Source of the DNA: Methylocapsa acidiphila B2
GTDB taxonomy: Bacteria > Pseudomonadota > Alphaproteobacteria > Rhizobiales > Beijerinckiaceae
Assembly: GCF_000427445.1 (NCBI RefSeq)
Contig: NZ_KE386496.1
Location: 806,001 to 870,000 of the forward strand
Direction: 5' to 3'
Length of the DNA: 64,000 nt
The notes under the pieces are model-generated. The model saw only the letters and a list, made by a program, of their open reading frames with translations. It did not search any database and was not told the origin of the DNA. Each line of letters opens with the position of its first letter. Positions within the stretch are counted from its first letter, which is position 1. This document shows, one piece after another, positions 35,895 through 43,559 of this stretch. Made by a program: the position numbers and the translations under genes.

Positions 35895-37556
35895 ATGGAA
35901 TCACGCTATACACTAATCGCGCTTACCGCGCTCGGCGCGACGGCGCTCACGGCGGCGGTTGTGAAGCTCAAGACCAGGCTCGATCTGTCGCGCGCCAAAC
36001 ACCGGTCGCTGACCGGCCATTCGCGCATGGCGCGCCGAGTGGCTTCTCTGGCGCCATTCTACGAGTATGACGACGAGCGCTTCTTTTGTTGCGACGACGC
36101 GCCCGAAGACGTCGCGGCGAAGAGGCGCGCTGGCTTCGCGCGACTCGCGCGCTTGTCGCAGGAGCGATGCGCCAAGACGAACCTGCTGACGGATGAAGTC
36201 AAGGACTCCATCTCCGACGTGCAATTCACCGACGCCTATCGTGCGCCGTTCCAGTTCAGTCGCTATGTCCGCGACCATATCAAATCGGGCGTATTTCTTC
36301 TCTCGTCCTCCGGCGTGACGTTGATCGATCTCGACGGCAACCGGTTCTACGATTTGACCGGCTCCTACGGAGTCAATGTTTTCGGCTACGACTTTTACAA
36401 GGATTGCATCGCTAAAGGCGCGCAGCGGGTCAGCGAACTCGGCCCTGTGCTCGGGGCCTATCATCCCACGATCGCCTATAATGTGAAGCGGCTTAAAGAG
36501 ATTTCTGGTCTTGACGAAGTCTCCTTCCACATGTCTGGCACCGAGGCCGTGATGCAAGCTGTGCGGCTTGCGCGCTACCATACGCGTCGGTCCCATCTCG
36601 TCCGCTTTTGCGGCGCCTATCACGGTTGGTGGGGGGATGTTCAGCCTGGCGTCGGCAACCCGACGCCGGCCCATGAAACCTACACCTTGAAGGACATGTC
36701 GGAAGAAGCGTTGCGCGTGCTGCGCACGCGCCGCGACATCGCCTGCGTGCTTGTCAATCCGCTGCAGGCGCTGCATCCCAACGCTGGCGCGCCGTCCGAT
36801 TCCTCATTGGTGGATAGTTCCCGCAGCGCGCATTTCGACAAGCACGCCTACGCCGAGTGGCTGAAGCAGCTCCGCTCCGTCTGCACCGAGCGTCGAATCA
36901 TCTTGATCTTCGACGAGGTCTTCGTCGGCTTTCGCCTCGCGCTCGGCGGCGCTCAGGACTATTTCGGCGTTCGCGCCGATATTGTGACTTATGGCAAAAC
37001 CTTGGGCGGCGGCCTGCCGGTGGGCGTGGTTTGCGGCCGCAAGGATTTGATGAAGCGTTACCGCGACGATCGTCCGGCCGATATCTGCTTTGCTAGAGGA
37101 ACATTCAATTCTCACCCTTATGTCATGGGCGCGATGCACGAGTTCCTGGAACGAATCGATCGACCGGAGATGGGGGAACTCTATAGCGATCTCGACGCGA
37201 AATGGAATGATCGGGCCGATCGGCTCAACGGCCGGCTACGCGAGCAAGGACTGCCGGTTCAGGTCGCCAACATTTCCTCCATTTGGACGATCTATTACAC
37301 GCAGCCGTCGCGTTATAATTGGATGTTGCAATATTATTTGCGCACGGAAGGTTTGGCCTTGAGCTGGATTGGCACGGGGCGAATTATCTTCAGTCTGAAC
37401 TACACAGAGACTGATTTCGACGCCGTCGCGGATCGCTTCGTCGCCGCCGCCATGACGATGCGGCAGGATGGCTGGTGGTGGTCGGATGGGCGGACCACAA
37501 ATAAATCGATCAAAAGGCAAATTCTGCGCGAGATGATCGCCAGCCGCTTCGCCTAA
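35895..37556 (+). CDS. Membrane-anchored class III aminotransferase
   Basis: 553 residues, ~100 longer at the N-terminus than soluble glutamate-1-semialdehyde aminomutase-like enzymes. Residues ~6-23 (TLIALTALGATALTAAVV) form a membrane anchor, followed by a basic charged linker. The PLP domain shows SGTEAVMQAVRLARYHT (~213-229), the acidic FDEVFVGFR, and the Schiff-base Lys368 in TYGKTLGGG. It is close to aminotransferase domains of PKS/NRPS and to GSA aminomutase. The substrate is unknown. Position between psd and other lipid genes suggests a lipid-linked substrate; that is inference. Confidence 0.75.
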   Translation: MESRYTLIALTALGATALTAAVVKLKTRLDLSRAKHRSLTGHSRMARRVASLAPFYEYDDERFFCCDDAPEDVAAKRRAGFARLARLSQERCAKTNLLTDEVKDSISDVQFTDAYRAPFQFSRYVRDHIKSGVFLLSSSGVTLIDLDGNRFYDLTGSYGVNVFGYDFYKDCIAKGAQRVSELGPVLGAYHPTIAYNVKRLKEISGLDEVSFHMSGTEAVMQAVRLARYHTRRSHLVRFCGAYHGWWGDVQPGVGNPTPAHETYTLKDMSEEALRVLRTRRDIACVLVNPLQALHPNAGAPSDSSLVDSSRSAHFDKHAYAEWLKQLRSVCTERRIILIFDEVFVGFRLALGGAQDYFGVRADIVTYGKTLGGGLPVGVVCGRKDLMKRYRDDRPADICFARGTFNSHPYVMGAMHEFLERIDRPEMGELYSDLDAKWNDRADRLNGRLREQGLPVQVANISSIWTIYYTQPSRYNWMLQYYLRTEGLALSWIGTGRIIFSLNYTETDFDAVADRFVAAAMTMRQDGWWWSDGRTTNKSIKRQILREMIASRFA

Positions 37557-37567
37557 AGGAAGAGTTT

Positions 37568-37601
37568 CGCCAATCCCGGGCTTAACGCGCCGGGATTGGC
37601 G
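37568..37601. terminator. Hairpin between convergent genes
   Basis: Perfect 12-bp inverted repeat CGCCAATCCCGG (37568-37579) and CCGGGATTGGCG (37590-37601), loop of 10. It sits 12 bases after the aminotransferase stop and before the convergent Mpo1-like stop. No clear T-run on either side; likely a bidirectional transcription-ending or protecting hairpin. Confidence 0.55.
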
Positions 37602-37614
37602 GGACTGCTGTTGC

Positions 37615-38226
37615 TCAGACGTGTTGCTCCGGGGCCGTCTGCGTATCGAAAAGCTCACCGCGCAGCAGATAGAGCGGCGCCATGTGGTAGAGCTTGATGT
37701 CATGATAAGGATCGGTCAGGATCTTGGTCATCCATACAAGTCCGGTCTGAACATCCCTGATGATGAACAGGTGGACGGTGCGGAAGATAAGCCCGCCAGC
37801 CGCGATGGCGAGCCATATCAGCCCCATCTGACGGATGAACTCGCCCGTGTTAGCGGCGGGCGTGAAGATGCCGAACAGACTGGAGTTGAAATAGAGCACG
37901 ATGGGCGAGGCCGCCCAAATCGCCATCAAGACGACCTTGCGCTGCAAATTGTAGCCGACTTTAACGGCTTCCTTATATTCGTGCGTCGCGTGATTGACCT
38001 CGTCATAGCCTTTCGGCTCGAAGAAGAAATGTCCGACTTGCCGGGTCACCATCGCCGCAAGCCAACCCGCGAGCGCGGCTGCGACCGGATTCGTGAAGAT
38101 CAGCACATAGGCGCAGAGGAAGCTCATCGCGCTGAAGAGATGGAGCGACTGGTTGATCCGGCTGTGATGATAGTAGCGATGATCGTCCCACCGCTGGGTT
38201 CTGAGGTCCTGCAGAAATTCGTTCAT
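37615..38226 (-). CDS. Mpo1-like (DUF962) integral membrane protein
   Basis: 203 residues with four or so hydrophobic segments. Two conserved features of the Mpo1/DUF962 family are visible: HHSRINQSLHLFSA (residues ~20-33), like H-N-P-x-N-x-x-I-H, and QVGHFFFEPKG (~63-73), like F-I-G-H-x-x-F-E. In yeast Mpo1 is a membrane dioxygenase for 2-hydroxy fatty acids; activity of this protein is not shown. A GGGGAGGAA ribosome site precedes the ATG. Its promoter region contains a 7-bp inverted repeat (38278-38305). Confidence 0.65.
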   Translation of the reverse strand: MNEFLQDLRTQRWDDHRYYHHSRINQSLHLFSAMSFLCAYVLIFTNPVAAALAGWLAAMVTRQVGHFFFEPKGYDEVNHATHEYKEAVKVGYNLQRKVVLMAIWAASPIVLYFNSSLFGIFTPAANTGEFIRQMGLIWLAIAAGGLIFRTVHLFIIRDVQTGLVWMTKILTDPYHDIKLYHMAPLYLLRGELFDTQTAPEQHV

Positions 38227-38277
38227 TTCCTCCCCGCTTCAATGCTTATGAGGCCACGTTCGATTTTTTACGCATTA

Positions 38278-38305
38278 AATGTGACAGTTGGGAAACAATC
38301 ACATT
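38278..38305. promoter_or_regulatory. Candidate operator upstream of the Mpo1-like gene
   Basis: AATGTGA (38278-38284) and TCACATT (38299-38305) separated by 14 bases, in an AT-rich stretch ~50 bases upstream of the start codon. The flanks continue with TTAA-like symmetry (one base offset). Confidence 0.4.
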
Positions 38306-38370
38306 AAACACACCACGGGTTTGCGAATCCCGCCGATCGCACTCAAGAGAAAAAGGCGAGAGTGAAACGG

Positions 38371-38396
38371 CGGACGGCAGTGGCGGCTGTCGTCCG
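38371..38396. terminator. Hairpin downstream of pmtA
   Basis: CGGACGGCAG and CTGTCGTCCG form a 10-bp stem with one G-T pair and a 6-base loop, 15 bases beyond the pmtA stop codon. On the minus strand the following bases contain only TTT, so a weak terminator. Confidence 0.45.
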
Positions 38397-38410
38397 TCCG
38401 GACGATGAAC

Positions 38411-39097
38411 TCATCCGGCGGCGTGAGCCTCCAAACGCTGATCTGGCGCTGCAGAGGTTTTCACTTTCCCGAAGCGAATGAGCGAGAAATGGCCGAAGGG
38501 CGGCATGGATCTGCGCTCGATGACGCGCACGGCGTCACGTCCTTCGACCCAGCGCTCATAGCGCGTCCAGGGGAACTCGAGCCGCCAGCCCAGAAAGCGG
38601 GTCAGCGGCGTAAGCCATTGCTCGATCACGCGACGAGGTCCCTTGTCCGCGCCGACACGGCTGACCAGCACGATCTCGCCGCCGGGCTTGAGAACGCGCA
38701 TAAATTCGTCGAGCGTGCCTTCCGGATTGGGAACGGTCGTGACCACGAGCTGGGCGACGATCACGTCGAAGGAATTGTCTGGAAAAGCCATGTGCTCGGC
38801 ATCCATGACGGAGAGGCCTTCCACATTGTTGAGGCCCAGTTCAGCGATCTTCTCCTGAGCCTTGCGCAACATGGGCTCCGACAGATCGACGCCGACGAGA
38901 CGGGTGGATCGAGAATAGTCGGGGAATGAAATGCCCGTGCCGACGCCGACTTCGAGGACGCGTCCGCCGACCCGCTCGGCCGCTTCTGCGGCGGCGCGGC
39001 GCGCGCGAGAAAATAAGGCCCCGAAGACGAAATCATAAAACGGCGCCCAACGCGCATAGGCCTTCTCGATTACTTCATTGCTGAATTCCGTCCCCAT
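38411..39097 (-). CDS. pmtA: Phosphatidylethanolamine N-methyltransferase
   Basis: 228-residue SAM-dependent methyltransferase making phosphatidylcholine from PE by successive methylations. Motif I is VLEVGVGTGISFPDY (~46-60), preceded by the AYARWAPFYDFVFG helix typical of Rhodobacter-type PmtA. It then shows VVAQ..TVPNPEGTLDEFMRVLKPGGEIVLVSR. Length (~200-230) fits the family. It lies in the same lipid block as psd, so both steps of PC formation from PS are present. Confidence 0.88.
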   Translation of the reverse strand: MGTEFSNEVIEKAYARWAPFYDFVFGALFSRARRAAAEAAERVGGRVLEVGVGTGISFPDYSRSTRLVGVDLSEPMLRKAQEKIAELGLNNVEGLSVMDAEHMAFPDNSFDVIVAQLVVTTVPNPEGTLDEFMRVLKPGGEIVLVSRVGADKGPRRVIEQWLTPLTRFLGWRLEFPWTRYERWVEGRDAVRVIERRSMPPFGHFSLIRFGKVKTSAAPDQRLEAHAAG

Positions 39098-39167
39098 TAT
39101 TCCTCCATCTCCCCATATTTCGGGGACGAAGCCAGTCCGTCCGCAATCGGCCGGTTCGTGGCGCCTA

Positions 39168-40196
39168 TCAAACGATGCGTGGCTTGCGCGTCCGGCCGAT
39201 CACGACCTGGTTAATGTGCCGGATGAACTGGCGGGCGCTGTTTTCCCAGGAGCGGGTCAGGGCGAAGGCGCGGCAAGCCTCGCGCGAGACGCGCAGCGCG
39301 CCAAGGCAGGCCGCGCGCAGATCCTCGCTCAGAACGCCGATCGGATTATTGCCGATGACGTCAGCTGGGCCGGTCACCGGAAAGGCGGCGATCGGAACGC
39401 CGCTCGCGAGAGCTTCGAGCTGCACGATGCCGAATGTGTCGGTCCGGCTCGGAAAAACGAATGCGTCCGCCGCAGCTAAATGCTCGGCCAATTTCGGGTT
39501 TTCCAGGAGGCCAAGAAATTTCGCCTCGGGAAAGCGGCGGCGCAATTCGGCTTCCTGCGGCCCCTCGCCAATAACCACTTTGGTCCCCGGCAAATCGAGC
39601 GAAAGAAAAGCCTCGAGGTTCTTTTCGACGGCGATCCGGCCGACGCTCACGAAGATCGGCCGCGGAAAGCCGAGGTCGATGGCATGGGCGGGATTGAATG
39701 CGTCAGTGTCGACGCCGCGAGTCCACATCCCGAGATTCTTGAACTTGCGTCGCGTGAGTTCCGTCATCAGGGAGGGGGTCGACACCATGGTGACGGTGGC
39801 CGCCGAATGGAAATGGCGCAGCACCGCATAGGACCAGTCGTCTGGTATAGGCAGGCGCGCCGAGATATATTCCGGAAACCGCGTCGTATAGCTCGTCGTG
39901 AACGGCAGGCCGTGCTTCACGCAATAGGCCCGCACGACATGGCCTATCGGGCCCTCCGTCGCGATATGAATCGCGTCCGGCTCCGCATTTTCAATGCGCT
40001 GCGCGATCTCGCGGCGTCCGGGAAGGGCTAACCGGAGGTTTGGATCCGTGGGAATCGGAAAGGAAGGAAATCCCTCGGGCGACAGGAAATCGATGGTCAC
40101 GCCGAGATTGCGCGCGCTGCGGGCGAGCGCCGTCAGGGTCCGCACCACGCCGTTGACCTGGGGATGCCAGGCGTCTGTTGCGATCAGCACTCTCAT
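39168..40196 (-). CDS. Glycosyltransferase family 4 protein
   Basis: 342 residues, GT-B fold. N-terminus MRVLIATDAWHPQVNGVVRT is the acceptor-domain strand seen in GDP-mannose/UDP-sugar lipid glycosyltransferases. Donor-domain motifs PIFVSVGRIAVEKNLEAFL (~185) and PSRTDTFGIVQLEALASGVP with the E-x7-E motif (FVFPSRTDTFGIVQLEALA). It resembles MgtA/PimB-like enzymes that glycosylate membrane lipids; the block context supports a lipid acceptor. Donor unknown. Confidence 0.87.
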   Translation of the reverse strand: MRVLIATDAWHPQVNGVVRTLTALARSARNLGVTIDFLSPEGFPSFPIPTDPNLRLALPGRREIAQRIENAEPDAIHIATEGPIGHVVRAYCVKHGLPFTTSYTTRFPEYISARLPIPDDWSYAVLRHFHSAATVTMVSTPSLMTELTRRKFKNLGMWTRGVDTDAFNPAHAIDLGFPRPIFVSVGRIAVEKNLEAFLSLDLPGTKVVIGEGPQEAELRRRFPEAKFLGLLENPKLAEHLAAADAFVFPSRTDTFGIVQLEALASGVPIAAFPVTGPADVIGNNPIGVLSEDLRAACLGALRVSREACRAFALTRSWENSARQFIRHINQVVIGRTRKPRIV

Positions 40197-40867
40197 CAGC
40201 GGGCGCGCGCCATTGCCAAGATTTCCCCCATAGTTCGGATCGCGTTGGGACGCAGCCGAGAAGCATTCTCAAAAGAGCGTCCCGGCTCGCCGAGAAAAGA
40301 AACGCGGAGCCGAAAATGTAGGGAGGCGGATTAAGCGTCCGCGAGCCTTCGTCTCCGAGCAACAGGCGACACTAATTGCAACTTCATATTTCAACCGTAT
40401 GACGATGTGGGCGTCCTCGAGCGGGGGGAGGCGCGCCGCTGTTACAGACAAAGGCGGTCGAGACGAATGACCGTCTACATTGCATTAACGGATAGAGCCG
40501 GAATGGAACTGACGAATCGAATCGGCGGCCTTCTGCCGTTTCGCCATGGGCGCAGGCGCGTACTTATATAGGCCAAGGCCGCCGCGACCTCATAACGCCC
40601 GGTGTGAAAGCTTTCGTGTCAAAAATAGCCAAATTTTATTGAATTCAATAGATTGCGTTGGATTACACAGTTTTCACGGGGGAGCCGCAAGACGTGTCCC
40701 TTCATGCGAACAACATCCTCAGGAAAATTGCGTCTGGATTTCATCGTCTCGCCTCCGCCTCTTCAAAATTTTTCAGCTTAGGCAAATTTCAAAAGAGTCC
40801 AGGCAAGACCGAAGTCCGAATGAAATTGCAGAATGGTTCTGGATTCAGACTACTTTGGATGAGGGCG
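40197..40867. other. Intergenic region upstream of divL homologue
   Basis: 671 bases between divergent genes. It contains two adjacent GANTC sites (40514-40523), the methylation target of CcrM, and a 14-bp perfect palindrome at 40637-40650. No tRNA or convincing ORF. The divL frame stays open from 40658, so an upstream start (TTG or ATG 40820) is possible. Confidence 0.5.
40637..40650. promoter_or_regulatory. Palindrome TATTGAATTCAATA upstream of divL
   Basis: A perfect 14-bp palindrome in an AT-rich island inside otherwise GC-rich DNA, ~220 bases upstream of the chosen divL start. Possible operator; binding protein unknown. Confidence 0.4.
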
Positions 40868-43435
40868 ATGGGGCGTCATAGCGGCCGAAAGCATATCGAA
40901 CGGCAAAGCCCGCTATCGTCGGCCTCGGCGCGGCTGGTTTCCATCGACGGCCGGCCTGAGGTCCGCCGTTTGGCGCGAACGATTTCCCTGGCCCTCGGTT
41001 TTCGCTTCATAGGCGCGATGACGCCGATTGCGCTGCTTTGTCGGCAGCCGGCGCTCGCCGCAACGGAGACCGGCGCTCTGTTTCGGAGCAACGACGTGGG
41101 GACAATTTCCCTGATTTTTGGTCTCGGCCTGGTCTCGACTCTGACGGCGCTCGTCTATCTGGTCGGACGCCGGCGCTGGATTAGGCGCCAGGCGGCGCTA
41201 GAGCGCGAGATCGCCGCCCTGCGCGCGAAGCTCGACCGCGCCGAGCTTCTTTTCGCCGCCGAGGCGCAGATCGTCATGGCCTGGGCCGGCTCGGACGCCG
41301 ATCCCGCCGTCGAAGGAGATTTCTCGCTGGTCGCCGCTGGGTCGAGTCCACGGCGAATAACGGCCTTCGGGTCCTGGCTGCCGCCCGAGCAGGCGCAATC
41401 CATCGAGACCTGCGTCAGCCGGCTGCGCGAATGCGGCGAGGCGTTCAGGCGCGCCGTCGTAGGCCTGTCGGGGCGCCATCTCGAGGTCGAGGGGCGTCCA
41501 ATCAATGGCCTCGCCGTGATGCGGATCAGAGACGTCTCGCAAGAGCGTCAGGAAATCGTTGGCCTGCATGACCTTCACGCCCGCACTCTCGGAGAGCTCC
41601 AGGCTCTGTGGACCCTGCTCGATGCGATCCCAAATCCTGCCTGGGTGCGCGACGCCGAGGGACGGTTGAGCTGGGTCAACGCCGCCTATGCGCGCGCCGT
41701 CGAGACCAGAGACCCAGCGGCCGCGGTCGCGGGAGGCGTCGAATTGCTTGAAAGCCCCGCGCGCGACGCCAGCGCGGACGCCCGTGCGAGCGGCGCCGTT
41801 TGGCGTGGGCGCGCGCCTGCCGTCGTCGTCGGGGAGCGCCGCGTTTTCGACATCGTGGATGCTCCGGCCGGGGGGGCTTCGGTCGGAATGGCGATGGACA
41901 TTTCGGATATCGAGGCGATGCGCGCCGCCCTCGATCGCGAGAGGCAGGCCCATGCCGGCACGCTCGATCAGCTTTCGACGGCGGTGGTGATTTTCGATCG
42001 CGCCAAGCGACTCGTCTTTCACAACGCCGCGTATCGCCAGCTTTGGGGGCTCGACGCTGCATGGCTCGAGCAGCGACCGACGGATTCCGAGATCATCGAT
42101 CGCTTGCGCGCCGCCGGCCTCTTGCCGGAACAGGCGGATTTTCGAACCTGGAAAGCCAGCCTTCTCGCCGCTTATCAATCACTGGAGACCGAAGAGCAAG
42201 CCTGGTATCTGCCCGACGGGCGCACCTTGCGAATCGTCATTAACCCCAATCCGCAAGGCGGCGTCACCTATCTGTTCGATGACGTCACTGAACGGTTCCA
42301 TCTCGAATCGCAATTCAACGCTCTCATCCGGGTGCAGGGCGAAACGCTCGACGCTCTCAAGGAGGGCGTCGCGGTCTTTGGCAGCGACGGCCGTCTGAAG
42401 CTCTATAATCCTGCCTTCATGCGCATGTGGACCCTCGATCCGGCGCAAGTCGAGGACCGGCCGCATATCGATCGCGTCGCTCGGGTTTGCGCGCCGGGCT
42501 TCTCCGACGAGGGCGCTTGGGGTGAACTCCGCGCCGTCGTCGCCGGGCTGCAGGATCTGCGCGTCGGCTTTGAACGCCGCCTTTCGCGCCTGGACGGCTC
42601 CGTGTTCGATTGCGCCGCCGCGCCGCTTCCCGACGGCGCGACGCTCTTGACCTTCACCGACGCAACCGCCGGCGTCAATGTCGAGCGGGCCTTGATGGAA
42701 CGCAACCAAGCGCTGCTCGACGCCGAGAAGCTGCGCAATGATTTCGTTCATCACGTCTCCTACGAACTGCGCTCGCCGCTGACCAATATCATCGGATTCA
42801 TCCAGCTCCTGGGCGATCCGGCGGTTGGTCCGCTCAACGCGAAGCAGCTCGAATATGCCGGCTACGTCATGAAATCATCATCGGCGCTGCTCGCCATCAT
42901 CAACGACATCCTCGATCTCGCTTCGATCGACGCCGACGCGATGGAATTATCTCTGGAGGAGGTCGACATCGCTCAGACCATGCAGGCGGCGGCGGAAGGC
43001 GTGCAAGACCGGCTCGATGATTCGGATCTGACGCTGCGGGTCGTCGCCCCAGACGGGCTCGGCTCGTTCGTGGCCGATAGGACGCGCATTCGGCAAATTC
43101 TCTTCAATCTGCTCTCTAACGCGATTGGCTTTTCCGCGCCCGGCCAAATGGTCGAGCTCGCCGCCGCGCGAAAAGGCGGCGAGGTGATCTTCAAGGTCAG
43201 CGATCGCGGGCGCGGCATTCCTGCCGAACTCATCGAGCATGTCTTCGAACGCTTCAAAACGCATACGGCGGGGTCGCGCCACCGCGGGGTGGGGCTCGGC
43301 CTATCGATCGTCCGCTCTTTCGTCGAGCTCCATGGCGGAGTCATCGTGATCGATTCGGTTTTGGGCGAAGGCACGACCGTGGCTTGCATCTTCCCGTCGG
43401 AAGGTGTGAAGCTGGAGCCATTGCAGTCCGCCTAG
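40868..43435 (+). CDS. divL: DivL-like PAS sensor kinase with Tyr in place of phospho-acceptor His
   Basis: About 855 residues from ATG 40868 (earlier starts at 40820 or 40658 are possible). Two hydrophobic segments (about residues 39-58 and 79-96) anchor it in the membrane; several PAS-like modules follow. The dimerisation motif reads FVHHVSYELRSPL, with Tyr632 where kinases have His. That substitution is the hallmark of DivL, the cell-cycle pseudo-kinase that controls CckA and so CtrA. The ATPase part keeps the N box (ILFNLLSNAIGF), DRGRGIP and GVGLGLSIV. The tsaE-amgK gene follows, as in alphaproteobacterial divL loci. Confidence 0.9.
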   Translation: MGRHSGRKHIERQSPLSSASARLVSIDGRPEVRRLARTISLALGFRFIGAMTPIALLCRQPALAATETGALFRSNDVGTISLIFGLGLVSTLTALVYLVGRRRWIRRQAALEREIAALRAKLDRAELLFAAEAQIVMAWAGSDADPAVEGDFSLVAAGSSPRRITAFGSWLPPEQAQSIETCVSRLRECGEAFRRAVVGLSGRHLEVEGRPINGLAVMRIRDVSQERQEIVGLHDLHARTLGELQALWTLLDAIPNPAWVRDAEGRLSWVNAAYARAVETRDPAAAVAGGVELLESPARDASADARASGAVWRGRAPAVVVGERRVFDIVDAPAGGASVGMAMDISDIEAMRAALDRERQAHAGTLDQLSTAVVIFDRAKRLVFHNAAYRQLWGLDAAWLEQRPTDSEIIDRLRAAGLLPEQADFRTWKASLLAAYQSLETEEQAWYLPDGRTLRIVINPNPQGGVTYLFDDVTERFHLESQFNALIRVQGETLDALKEGVAVFGSDGRLKLYNPAFMRMWTLDPAQVEDRPHIDRVARVCAPGFSDEGAWGELRAVVAGLQDLRVGFERRLSRLDGSVFDCAAAPLPDGATLLTFTDATAGVNVERALMERNQALLDAEKLRNDFVHHVSYELRSPLTNIIGFIQLLGDPAVGPLNAKQLEYAGYVMKSSSALLAIINDILDLASIDADAMELSLEEVDIAQTMQAAAEGVQDRLDDSDLTLRVVAPDGLGSFVADRTRIRQILFNLLSNAIGFSAPGQMVELAAARKGGEVIFKVSDRGRGIPAELIEHVFERFKTHTAGSRHRGVGLGLSIVRSFVELHGGVIVIDSVLGEGTTVACIFPSEGVKLEPLQSA

Positions 43436-43541
43436 AGCGGGTGAGGAACAGTGGAAACCGGTTTTCCGCCTGGATCTCGCTCGGGGCTATCAGAATCGAT
43501 CCCAATGATTTTGGATCAACGCGATCCAAAATCATTGGGAT
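43433..43541. repeat. Intergenic repeat with 19-bp hairpin and AAACCGGTTT palindrome
   Basis: Begins with TAGAGC at the divL stop, as the element at 17971 does. It contains AAACCGGTTT and then a perfect 19-bp inverted repeat at 43499-43517 and 43523-43541 with a 5-base loop (AACGC). The arms include CCAATGATTTTGGATC. The stem is too strong to be accidental. It resembles Rhizobiales-type interspersed palindromic elements and ends 19 bases before the next start codon. Confidence 0.75.
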
Positions 43542-43559
43542 TTAAGGAGCATAAGCGCA

